Positions 10,379 to 20,159 of a stretch of DNA of 64,000 nt are shown one piece after another (the stretch's first letter is position 1; every line of letters starts with the position of its first letter). The notes under the pieces are model-generated. The model was not told where the DNA came from, did no database searches, and saw only the letters and a list, made by a program, of their open reading frames with translations. The stretch covers positions 130,787,104 through 130,851,103 of the forward strand of contig NC_030678.2 in the NCBI RefSeq assembly GCF_000004195.4, in the 5' to 3' direction. The translations under genes and the position numbers were made by a program. The DNA comes from Xenopus tropicalis (Eukaryota > Chordata > Amphibia > Anura > Pipidae).

Positions 10379-10400
10379 TTAATGGTTTTTGTCCACCAGA

Positions 10401-10510
10401 AATCTCTGGAAATCTCTGGAAATCTCTGGAAATCTCTGGAAATCTCTGGAAATCTCTGGAAATCTCTGGAAATCTCTGGAAATCTCTGGAAATCTCTGGA
10501 AATCTCTGGA
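10401..10510. repeat. 10-bp tandem repeat, 11 perfect copies
   Basis: AATCTCTGGA is repeated 11 times without a change, giving a periodic frame SGNLWKSLEI because 10 is not a multiple of 3. The perfect copies point to recent slippage expansion. It lies 20 bp from the right end of the hairpin MITE. Confidence 0.97.
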
Positions 10511-10572
10511 TCAGGAGCTTCCATATCTCTAAATCTTACTGTCTCATATAAACATTATCGGGATATATTCCC

Positions 10573-10875
10573 TAGTGAGGCTACCGGATGATGAATTTCC
10601 GCATTTCGCTATTGGCGTATTATTTCGCGAAATGGATGAAAAAATTCGCCACACGTCCAAAAATTGTCACAAGAATAGTTGCGTCAAAAGAATAGTCGCG
10701 TCTCCAAAAATTGTTGCAAGAATATTTGTGGGCCTCAAAAGAATAGTCGCGCGTCAAAAGAATAGTTGCGGGTAACAATATTTTTGGAGTATGACATTTT
10801 CGCCGTTTCGCAAATCTTTTGAATGATTTGCAAATTTTTTGCTGAATCGAAATGGGACTGATTTGCTTATCACTA
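10573..10875. mobile_element. hAT-type MITE, diverged copy
   Basis: The left end TAGTGAGG and the right end TTTGCTTATCACTA fit the TAGTGATGAG family, with internal TTTCGCTATTGG and GAATCGAAATGGGACTG words. The interior holds a short repeated AGAATAGTTGCG / AAGAATAGTCGCG unit. The flanking octamers do not match, so the duplication has decayed or one end is misplaced. Confidence 0.65.
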
Positions 10876-10899
10876 TTGATAAGTAATCATGTTCCCTCG

Positions 10900-11115
10900 C
10901 AAGAGCCTTTTCTCCAGATAAAACAAACCCAGACTTGTTTTTCATAGTTTAATTTTTCATTACTTTTTTTCATTACTAATTCCACATTTCTGCTGTCATT
11001 TGAGCTTATTAATATCTTTTTAAGCATTGGGTCCCAAAACTGCACTGCATATTCAAGGTAAGGCCTTACCAGGAATGAAGGGCCAAGGACAGACCCCTGC
11101 ACTACTCCACTCATC
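10900..11115 (-). pseudogene. CR1-type reverse transcriptase fragment with internal deletion
   Basis: On the minus strand a frame starting near 11114 reads SGVVQGSVLGPS, the motif B region of CR1 reverse transcriptases. It runs directly into LVRPYLEYAVQFWDPMLKK, a block that normally lies far downstream, near the C-terminus. The catalytic FADD-type segment between them is therefore missing. Either this copy carries an internal deletion, or two fragments happened to land in frame. It is dead as a polymerase. Confidence 0.65.
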
Positions 11116-11243
11116 CAATTAGATAATATTCATGTTTATATTAAAATTGATTGGTTCTTTTATTCTTCTTACATTTATGGAAATAACCCTGGTTACACTC
11201 CTGACCCTTAAGCTTGTTTTGCAAGAATTGTGTGCATTTTTAA

Positions 11244-11445
11244 TTCTTTAAATGCCAGCAGAATTTCACATTTCAGTGCCAGCAATTTTGTGAGTGTTTT
11301 GTGCTCTCTCACCACTCTCTGTGGTGGATTTTTAGTTTACCTAGGAAAACTATACATATTATTTTTATCTTGAGCTTTCTAAATCTGCCTGTTTTTGTGT
11401 ATTTCTACTTCTGGAACAAGATTAAGAGCTAAATACAAATTGTTT
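11244..11445 (+). mobile_element. Old relic of a piggyBac left end
   Basis: After TTAA (11240-11243) the sequence TTCTTTAAATGCCAGCAGAA, a TTTCAGTGCCAGC box and a GTTTTGTGCTC segment follow the left end of the large element at 19487-19600 (CCCTTTAAGTGCCAGCCGAA, CCCAGTGCCAGACG, CATTTTGTACTC). The order and spacing match. No right end was found; the LTR-like block at 11501 may interrupt it. Confidence 0.5.
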
Positions 11446-11500
11446 TTAATGATTCTGATTTATACCAGAAAAATATTTTGTAGCCCACTTATTAAACGGT

Positions 11501-12464
11501 TGTGGCACTACCTGCTGAATTACTCTGTTTTGGCGCTTCCAGGAGTCCTGAGCCCCGCTGACTATGGGGGAAGCAGGGATTTCTCTGTTAAATGGCGTGC
11601 CTCCACCCAGGGCTCTGTTATGGGAGAACTACAACTCCCTCCCTGGGACTTGATACTTTGGTGTAGTGCTGCCTGAGACCTCACACAACCCCCAAAGGGA
11701 ATCCCCTCCCTGGGGTATCCACTTACTGGTATGTAGGTGCTCCTTGAGGCAGACACGATGAACACACAGTTGTGATGAAACAGTTGGTTGTTTATTTAGG
11801 CAGGACCTCTCCAGGAGTGGCAATACAAACACAGTGCAGGGGACACTCTCCTTCCTTAAACCTTTAGAGTACCTACCCCTGTTGGGTATCTTATCGGTAC
11901 TCCCGCCAGGATGATCCCTTTTAGATGTCCTCCCCGGTACTACACGCCAAGAGACCCTCTCTAAGGGCTCTCCCCGGTACTCACGCCAAGACGGACCACC
12001 TCCAGGACTCATCCCCGGTACTCACGACTAAGTACCCTCAGAGTAGTACCCCTTCTAGCGGCAGCCTAACCACCTACCTAGACTCTTGAGTCCCTACACT
12101 CCAGCTGATGTACTGCTGGGGGATTCTAATCCCTCTACCACTCCTGGAGGGGCTATTTCTGCCCATTCTAACTGTGCCCTAACTACATCTCACTCCTAGA
12201 GTGATCTGACACATGGAAACTACTAACTACTCACAGGGGAGCTCCTCTCTCTAGAGGCTCCCAAACTAAGATCGCTCCCAGCACATGGCTGTTTCCCTTA
12301 TATGGGCCTATGCACCACCCTGTGGCCATAACCCGAACTGCGGGGATACTCCCCATTAACTATAGATGTACCAGGCTATACCCATTGTACCTTAACCCTT
12401 AACTTCCCAGGGACCTATCCTAGGGGTATACATCCTGAGGGGCCTATTTTAGCAAACCCCTACA
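11501..12464 (-). mobile_element. Solo-LTR-like block, minus strand
   Basis: On the minus strand it begins TGTAGGGGTTTGC and ends GTAGTGCCACA (TG...CA). A TATA-type box, CCATATAAGGG, lies at about 12295-12306, and a polyadenylation-type AAATAAACAACC near 11788-11800, in the right order for U3-R-U5. It is GC-richer than its surroundings, with tandem TCCCCGGTACTCACGCCAAG units (about 11930-12030). No matching target duplication is visible and no coding region adjoins it. The 127-codon frame here has no domain. The family is not identified. Confidence 0.5.
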
Positions 12465-13644
12465 ATTTTATGGACAAAAATTCACACGAATCTATGATGT
12501 GGGGCACTTAGGTACTGTTATCCACAGAAAATAGATTCTTAAGAGTTAAATCACAAAAACAGGGTACCAATTAATAAACAATGTATTACCAAAACAGAAA
12601 CGTGTGGCTGTAGATGCAGCATTCATTCAAAGTATAATTAGTGTTAGTTAATTATTTTTCTGGTTTGCTAGGGTTAAGATACATTTATTCAAAAGTGGTG
12701 CTGGGGCATATTTATAAAATGACCTTATACATCCCTTCTATCCAACTGATAAATAACGAGTTTAGTATTTATTAATGCGAATTATAACGTTTATTAAGTT
12801 AGTTCGGATCAATCCCAGAGGATTGTGGTTCCAATTTATCAGTTTAAATACTGCTCAGATGAACAGGATAACTCCTAAGCATCTATAATATTAAATATTA
12901 AATCCCTAGAAAATTCAAATAATGTTATATCAGACTTAACAGGAAGCCAGCTGGACAGAATCGTTAAAAATGCCTTAAAGGATCGAATAGCTGAAAATCC
13001 CGCAAATAACTTTGCTGTTTTAATAAACTATTACAAAATGTTTGGCATTTTTGCTGTAATAAACATTCTTCTACTGCAATGGCTGGATAAGCTAAAAGAC
13101 AGTATATACATTTGTACAGAAAATAACCATATCATATTACATGGAAGTAGGATATTGCATTTGAACTCAATTATTTAAACTTTATTATTATTTCTACTTT
13201 TCTTAATCTATATTCGGCAACTGCCCAGAAGTTTGTTGATGCAATTCAGCTTCACATTAACTATTTTTTATTGTTGTGTTAAAAACACAACTGCAATTTT
13301 ACATTACAACAGGAGACATATTGCATTCCTATGGATTCTTGGCAATTAGTATGCCTGTAATCTTACACCCATGGGAATAGATGGTGAAATAAAATAACAA
13401 CTCCCTGCAGTTTAAACATTAACTACCATTAACACATGAAAGCATGTGTGCACGCATATAATCTAAATCTTCTTAAATGATAATGTATTTTACTGCTGCA
13501 CAGTCTTACCATATTTGCAGTAACCATACCTTTTTTATTCACCTTATTGTAAGTTTAATTGTTTTTATTGTAGAAGCATGTCTGCATTTTTCTGTTTATT
13601 TGCAGATTTGCATACATCCCATATTAAAAAGATGCTAAAATTAG
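12465..13644. other. No gene recognised
   Basis: AT-rich. A GGGGCATATTTATAAAATG word near 12704 resembles the terminus of the MITE at 15046-15258 and may be a decayed end. Otherwise I see nothing. Confidence 0.5.
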
Positions 13645-13745
13645 TTATGAGCAAATCTGTCTCGCTTTGCCAAAAAATTCACAAAAATTCACAGGAAAAT
13701 TTGTGAAACAGCGAAAAATCTACGAAAAATGATTTGAATGATTTA
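13645..13745 (+). mobile_element. hAT-type MITE, left arm only
   Basis: TAGTTATGAGCAAATCTGTC and CTCGCTTTGCC, followed by AAAAATTCACAAAAATTCAC, match the left arm of the 6293 family. Similarity stops after GATTTGAATGATTT. Confidence 0.6.
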
Positions 13746-15045
13746 CCACATTATGTGCCACCTAGAACAATATATTAATTCTGCAGAAAGCAGAAAGCCA
13801 TGCCTGAGTAAAGAGCCCTACAAGCTTTCTCCGTTTCCTTAATATTGCAGCTTCCTGTTTGCAGTCTAGCCATTATAGCTCAGATCACACATTTCTAAGG
13901 GAGGGGGGAGAGAGTTCATAGCATTCTTATGGGAGGGGGGAGCAGGAAAGGGGAGAGAGGAGAGAACTGTGCAGACTCTGGCCCAGAAATAAAGGAGAGG
14001 AAGTTAGACATTGGAAGATCAAGTTTACAAAAAAGGAGACAAAAAATCCTGTGTTTCTTTTGATAGAGGATAGAGTTTCTGTGAGCGCTTATGGCTGTAT
14101 TTACATAGACCTTTCTGATAATGCTTACTTAGTTTTTACCTTTCTTTCTCCTTTAATAGTAGATGGGTTAGATCTGAAAAGGTATTCAGCTAGGTTACTA
14201 AAAGGTGTGTCAGACATTAACTGGCCTGGGAACTATAAACTAAAGAAATCAGTGTCTATGTTCTGCATCAATAAATAAACCTTACCAATATAAAAGAACT
14301 TTAGAAAATCATCCCAGACTTTTTTTTTTTTACATTAAAAAAAAATCTTATAACCACAACTCGGACATTTGCAGCAATTACGGGCTTTCAATGCATTCCT
14401 TTGGGTAAATAGATGAGATGGAAATAGATCTTAATCTAATTAAACAGAATACTGCAAAATCTAAGAAGGCTGATAGAGAAGAAAAATCATGTGAGCAGTC
14501 TGGAAGATAATTATCTGTCCTTAATTGAAATGGTAACCTCTCTCAGACATCAGGCTAATGTGTAGCAGTGGAAGACTAATGCAAAAGAATGAAAAAGATA
14601 CTACAATGCTATGAAAGGCAGAACTGTACTGCATACTGTACACTGTTCCAAGATCCTGTGCTGGGTAAACTAAGTGAAACACATACAGTGTTATTAGTTA
14701 GAATCAGATGTTGTGTTACTACTGTGTCACTGATGACCACATAATACAAAGAAAAGAAGGACTGATTGTCTGCATTCACTATTTCTATAATATCAGAAGT
14801 CTCAAGAATCTTAAGACATACTATGGTATATACTTGAAGCTATTTAACCTTCTCCTTCAAGAGGATTGTTGGTTTAGTATATTACAACATATATTAATGG
14901 CAAAGTTTAACTTTGGTAAAAGTTGTTGTAAATACATAGATTGTTTCATTTAAATGTGTTTTATCTATAAATGTAGCGTTTTTCTAAACATTTGGGCAGA
15001 TCATGCTTATCCAATCATCAGCTCATCATTTTTTATGCACACTAA
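13746..15045. other. No gene recognised; purine-rich tract
   Basis: Positions 13898-13995 are a G/A-rich tract (GGGAGGGGGGAGAGAG repeated). The 75- and 81-codon frames at 14051 and 14708 show no motif. Confidence 0.5.
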
Positions 15046-15258
15046 GAGGTGTATTTATGCTGTGTAAAACTAAGTTGTGTAAAATAAATGGAAAAGATCG
15101 CCATCTGAACGCCGTATATTACGCCGGATATTAGGCCATTATTTTCCATAAATTCCAGTGGAAGAAAAAACGCGTAAAAAATTACGCCGGTTTTACGCAG
15201 CGAAGCCTGGCGTGTGAATTTTCTCGCTGTCTTTTACACAGCATAATAAATATGCCCC
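15046..15258. mobile_element. 213-bp MITE
   Basis: Inverted ends GAGGTGTATTTATGCTGTGT and, complemented from the right, GGGGCATATTTATTATGCTG. A TA(A/G) triplet lies outside each end. The interior has ACGCCG and TTTTACG motifs in mirrored positions. The 3-bp TA-type duplication suggests a Harbinger or related source. Confidence 0.65.
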
Positions 15259-15611
15259 TAGGTCTCCTGGACCTATAGTAGAATGATATCACATGCAAAG
15301 CTCTGAGTCCTACTGAGCATTTCCCCTTCCTTTTCTTCTGCAATTCAACCAATTAAATTCCACATAAAGAAACCCAAAAATGAAGCAAAATAACCATTCC
15401 CATCATTCCTTCATTTGGGAATGCCTTTGATGCCATTGTTCATACAGTCGTATTTAAGCAAATGATTATTATTTTATTGTTTTTTTCAATTACCAGTATT
15501 TAATCCAGTAATTAATTTCAATTTCTAGCAACTAATCACTACTTTGTATTTTAAGATAACTAAGCAACCATAAATCTACGAAGGTGGCAAAAATGTTTAA
15601 TATTTTTAGTA

Positions 15612-16010
15612 CAGGTATGGGATCCCTTATCCGGAAACCTGTTATCCACAAAGTTCCAAATTACGTAAAGGCCATCTCCCATAGACTCCATTATAAGCAA
15701 ATAATTATCATTTTCTCTGTAATAATAAAACAGTACCTTGTACTTGATCCCAACTAAGATATAATTAATCCTTATTGAAGGCAAAACAAGCTTATTGGGT
15801 TTATTCAATGTTTAAATGGTTTTTAACCGACAAGTTATGGAGATCCAAATTACATAAAGATCCCTTATCTGCAAAACCCCAGGTCCCATACCCGGAGTTT
15901 TATGGAAAAGGGATCTTTCCATAATTTGGATCTCCATATTTTGAGTCTACTAAAAAAATAATTTAAACATTTATGAAACCTAATAGGATTGTTTTGCTTC
16001 CATTAAGGGT
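15612..16010. mobile_element. TA-flanked CAGGTATGGGATC MITE cluster
   Basis: A copy starting CAGGTATGGGATCCC (after TA at 15610-15611) runs to a CCAGGTCCCATACC end near 15893. Directly after it is an inverted partial copy: TTTCCATAATTTGGATCTCC, TGAGTCTACTAAAAAAATAA and TAATAGGATTGTTTTGC, words shared with 60835-60925. The two partial elements abut without a visible spacer. Confidence 0.65.
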
Positions 16011-16791
16011 TCATGATAGTTCATGATAGCACTGCCTAACATGATAACCTAATCTTTAATAAACCGTTAATAAACCTGGGTTAGTTGCTTCTTCTGATAA
16101 GCAGCTTTTATACATTTCTGCCAGCAATACTACCCTTTTTTTGCTGTGAAGGCTTGCCCTGTAAAAACAGGGAGTACTGACCTATATTAGTGCTATTAAT
16201 CCAGACACAAATGTTAGTATACTTATTGCTGAGAGCACCATCATTTCATATCCTTGGGTGGTATCATTTATATAGTTTGAGATGAACTGGATGTGAGCAA
16301 TCTTATATATGTATTTTATGTATGCATTTATGTATTTCCATAAGGTTTATATCAAGTAATGATGCTTTGTCAGTTATTACAATGAGGAAATTGCCAGCAC
16401 AATTACCAATGTCTACAGATGGAGCTACTGCTATTCATTAAAAAATAACATATGTTTCTCCATTGGAACAGGTAATTCATTAAATGACTGCAGAAGACAT
16501 TTGTTATGCATTTTTCACTGCATTGATAAATGATTAGGACATACAGAATGATTCACTTATATTTATATTTTCATACACCTCGCTTCCTGGGCTCATTAGA
16601 ATTCCCAGTCCATAACACAAGTATGTTTCATATGAATGCAATATACTTTATTTAATAAACAAGCCATACATTATCGGTGTAGTGATGACAAAAGGCATCT
16701 TGTATCTTCTGTTTATCAAGATGTAAAATATAATCAGCTGTTTATCAAGATGTAATAAATAATCAGTCATACAATTTACATTCAATTTAAC
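16011..16791. other. No gene recognised
   Basis: AT-rich. GTTTATCAAGATGTAA is directly repeated (16711 and 16740), and TTCATGATAG occurs twice at 16011-16028. No coding feature. Confidence 0.5.
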
Positions 16792-17089
16792 TAGTGATTA
16801 GTGGAACAGCCTCATTTTGCTTTCCCAAAAAATTAATAAAACCATGGAAACATTTGTAAAATGGCAACATTTCTGCAGAACTGCACCTAATGCATTGGAT
16901 GCAAAAGGAGTTTTTTTTAGCTCACCAAATGCATTGGAGATTTTTTTTTATGCCAAATGCCTATTTTTTTCCAATAAAACAAACCACATGGCAACATTTG
17001 AGAGCAAATTCATGATTTTTTTTGCCTCTTGGGAAAATACAAATTTTGTGGCAAATCCATGCCAGGCAGAAAAAACTTGCTCATCCTTA
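16792..17089. mobile_element. hAT-type MITE, diverged copy
   Basis: Ends TAGTGATTAG and TTGCTCATCCTTA, with an internal AAATCCATGCCAGGCAGAAA as in the family. TGCATTGGATGC and ATGCATTGGAGA repeats occupy the centre. Flanking octamers do not match. Confidence 0.6.
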
Positions 17090-17639
17090 AATACCAAATG
17101 AATTAATTTTAAAATAATACAAAAATAAACTATAGTTATATAATGTCAGCAGAGTTGAAAGAAGGTAGTGAAAACATTTTATGTTTTTGTGTGCCAGATA
17201 CTTTTCTCAATCTTGATCCATCTGCATTTATCATGACAAATTATAGTATCAGCATTTTTTCTCATCATTTGCTATAAAAAAAGACAATTTGCCAAATCAC
17301 TGGTAAAACAGGTTTTAAGCAATTAAGGTCTTTGTTTAATATATTCTAGCTAAGCTGTCTACATTTATCTTTGTCCTATGGGTAGCACTGAAAAACTAAT
17401 GTACAGTACATCAAGAACTGAATGAGAATTTTAGTGTAATTTGTTAAACGCTTTAAGGGATACATTATTTGATTACACACAGGACATCACATATTTTGAT
17501 AGCTGTAGGCCTAAATGTGTAATTTAGAAAATCTGTCCTGTTGGACCACTCTGGGAATGACTGCTACAGGGCTTTATAGCATGCAAGATATTAGCAGTTG
17601 TTTGTTTACTCTACAGTTCTGCTAAGAGTCTGCACAAAA
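17090..17639. other. No gene recognised
   Basis: AT-rich single-copy-looking sequence with no motif. Confidence 0.5.
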
Positions 17640-17953
17640 AAAAATTATTATAAATAATTTTTCTAACTTTGCGAACATTTCGTACTGACCACGATAATAT
17701 CGTTAAAATAGTACGACGTTTTCGTGTTTTTCGCGCAGAGTAGTACGATATTTTCGTGGCGTTTATGAAGTTTGCGGTACGAAAATATTGTGACTTTTGG
17801 AATGCCATTACAATAGTATCATGACTTTCGGAACGCTATTACGATCTTTTCGTAAGCATTTTCGTGACAATTCCGATAATCAGAAATTATTATATTTAAT
17901 CGGAATTTTTCCCATTTCGTGATTCGGATTCGTACTTTGATAAATGTGCCCCC
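17640..17953. mobile_element. GGGGCACATTTA MITE, left end lost
   Basis: The right end reads GATTCGGATTCGTACTTTGA and TAAATGTGCCCCC, the terminus of the family at 58147 and 58482. The interior carries the typical TACGATATTTTCGTGGCG and CACGATAATATCG units. The complementary left terminus is not found near 17640. Confidence 0.65.
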
Positions 17954-18319
17954 ATGTGTGTGGCACTAGATGAAAGGAAATTTTATAGTAATAATGTTTT
18001 AATATGTATTTTTTGTTTTTGCAAGATCTGTTGTGAGCTAAAAATTATTATTATTATTATTATTAATAACAACTATACACCCTAGTTCTCTTTTTTTTAA
18101 AGAATGTAATATACATTTCAAAGTGTCAGTATTGTATCAATGCTAGAGCTTTTCTAACTCAAATGCAGGTATAATGCACCTTCCATGCTTGTACTATAAG
18201 GGTTTATATAAGGTTGTACATCTGCACCTCACTCTTCAGCAATGAGTAAGGTGTGTCTATTGATGCAGAGTGCAGAGAGAACCCAGAAACTACTAGCTGC
18301 AGGCTTCCCATAGCGTTGT
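17954..18319. other. No gene; ATT microsatellite
   Basis: A TTATTATTATTATTATTAA tract lies at about 18048-18067. Nothing else recognised. Confidence 0.55.
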
Positions 18320-18604
18320 CAGGGGTGCTGCTTCCATGAGGCGAATTGAGAAAATTGCCTCAGGTGGCAGTGCCCCCAAAGTTACCAGGGGCGGCAAAAA
18401 GCCACTCCTGGTAACTTTAAAAGCAGAATTTCCATTTTTTAAAACAGAAATTCGTCTCTGTTACTGAGTGCAATTGTGCTCTCTACACTATTGATGCGGC
18501 CCTCCCTGGAGCCCCTCTGGCATTGTAAAGGTAAGCGCTGGGGGCCGAGGGGGGTGGCATTGGAGAAGCCGCCTCGAGTGGCCCAGGGGCCGAAAATGCC
18601 CCTG
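18320..18604. mobile_element. hAT-like element with CAGGGG ends
   Basis: It starts CAGGGGTGCTGCTTCC and ends ATGCCCCTG. CAGGG-type termini are common in hAT elements. The flanking octamers AGCGTTGT and AGTGCCGT match at 5 of 8 positions, compatible with an old 8-bp duplication. The interior repeats GAGGCG, GCCTC and GGGGCGGCAAAA words in mirrored order. Confidence 0.55.
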
Positions 18605-19482
18605 AGTGCCGTGCATCAATGGCTGCAACAGCGTCAATTCAGAATGAAAGGCAGAAAGAACTGATTGGCTATGAGCGCAACTATATAAAACATTTGCAGA
18701 GTGCATTTGGAAGCAATTTCCTTTAATGAAAGTGGTTTTGGATACAACTCACTGCGGGGAGAAACACAAGTTGCCCACTGCATCTCTGGATGTAAATGAG
18801 CCCTATAGAACAGTATAGTGTTAGAAAACATTGTTGCAATGTCTTGTGCAGTTATATAGAAGACTGGCACACCTTTGGGAACTGCTTTATTTTGGCAACT
18901 ATTATAAGTAATTTGCATTAATGGCCCCAAATTAATCTACATTAAAACTACATTCTATTGGTAAAGCATTACTCACTTATGCATCTATTTATGTTGTTTA
19001 TTTAGAGACATGGGGAAAGTATTATGTTTTTATTTTCGATGGGTGCACATGAAAGAACACTTAATAACAGCAATTACAAATCTGTGAATGTTTAGGAAAA
19101 CATGAGCAGGCACAGAATATACTATATAGAACTAAAATCGCTTTGGCATGCAATGATTTATTGAACGTATAATGTAGTATTTTTATACATTCATTACTAA
19201 CATTTAGCCTGTGAAGCAATCCTTGAAGGAGAAAATGAACCCAGTTGGAAACAAGCAATTTGCAAAAAAACTGTAATATGCTTCAGTGAACAATGCTATT
19301 ATCTGATGGAATTTTAATGCCAAATAGGAACTAAATAGGTGGAATAACAGATTGTTGGCAATGTTTTTAGGAGACAGCTGAAGTTTACTGGCCCTATATA
19401 CTGTACCTTAAACATCACATTTATATACTGGCAACCATATACTAAAAGTACATACTGAAAACATATATCTAAATATATTTAT
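18605..19482. other. No gene recognised
   Basis: AT-rich, with short chance frames only. It ends at the TTAA target (19483-19486) of the large piggyBac. Confidence 0.5.
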
Positions 19483-19486
19483 TTAA

Positions 19487-19545
19487 CCCTTTAAGTGCCA
19501 GCCGAATTCGTCATTTCGGTTCCCCCCAGTGCCAGACGTTTTTTA
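19487..19545. repeat. piggyBac left terminal and subterminal repeats
   Basis: CCCTTTAAGTGCCA at 19487-19500, followed by a GCCGAATTCG palindrome-like stretch and a second AGTGCCA near 19530. The 14-bp terminus is identical to the complement of 28966-28979. Confidence 0.9.
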
Positions 19546-20159
19546 AGCATTTTGTACTCATTCACTTTAACAATGTTTTTTGGTAGAAAAACCTCCATGA
19601 AACTAGGGAAATTATATATCGTTTTTTTCGTCACTAATTGGGCTTCGACATACATACCAAATTTTATAACTTTTCTGGAGATATGATGTGTATTTTGGGT
19701 GAAATATGTAAAAAAAAAATAAAATTATGAAAAATTTCTGTATATTTTGAGTTTTTTTTCCATAGAAAAGTTAATTTTACACACTTTTTTTTGTTGTTTG
19801 TAAAAGCCCTGATACTCCCAAGTCCAACGATACCAAATATGTGGTGGTACCCCACAGTTCCTGTCCAGAAGTAACCCCCAAACTAAAGCAATACTTTGTA
19901 CAATATCACACCAGAACAAAGCAGAAAAGCGCTTGTAACAGTTAATGCAGCATAACTTATATGTAAATCTAAAATATCCCCTCATGTTTGGTATCTTTAG
20001 AAACTACAGACCTTCAGGTTTCTAGGTGCAATGTAGTTTTCACTCAAAAGCCAAATACCTTTTGTCAGTGCATTGTGAAATTTGGAACTTTTTATGACAT
20101 TTTTTTTTTTTTCTAAAACGTAAACTTGGACGCATGATCAAATGTGGATTTGACAAAAA

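Noticed and set aside
10024..10382. Four overlapping frames of 73-81 codons on both strands, Arg/Pro-rich
   Set aside because: They are mirror images created by the giant hairpin MITE; plus and minus frames encode nearly the same peptides.
10401..10510. Possible CRISPR array
   Set aside because: The repeats are contiguous 10-mers with no spacers, and the genome is a vertebrate.
10382..10591. Frame with SGNLWKSLEI repeats
   Set aside because: It is only the translation of the 10-bp tandem repeat.
11629..12012. 127-codon minus-strand frame
   Set aside because: It lies inside the LTR-like block, is built on repeated GGTACTC units, and has no family signature.
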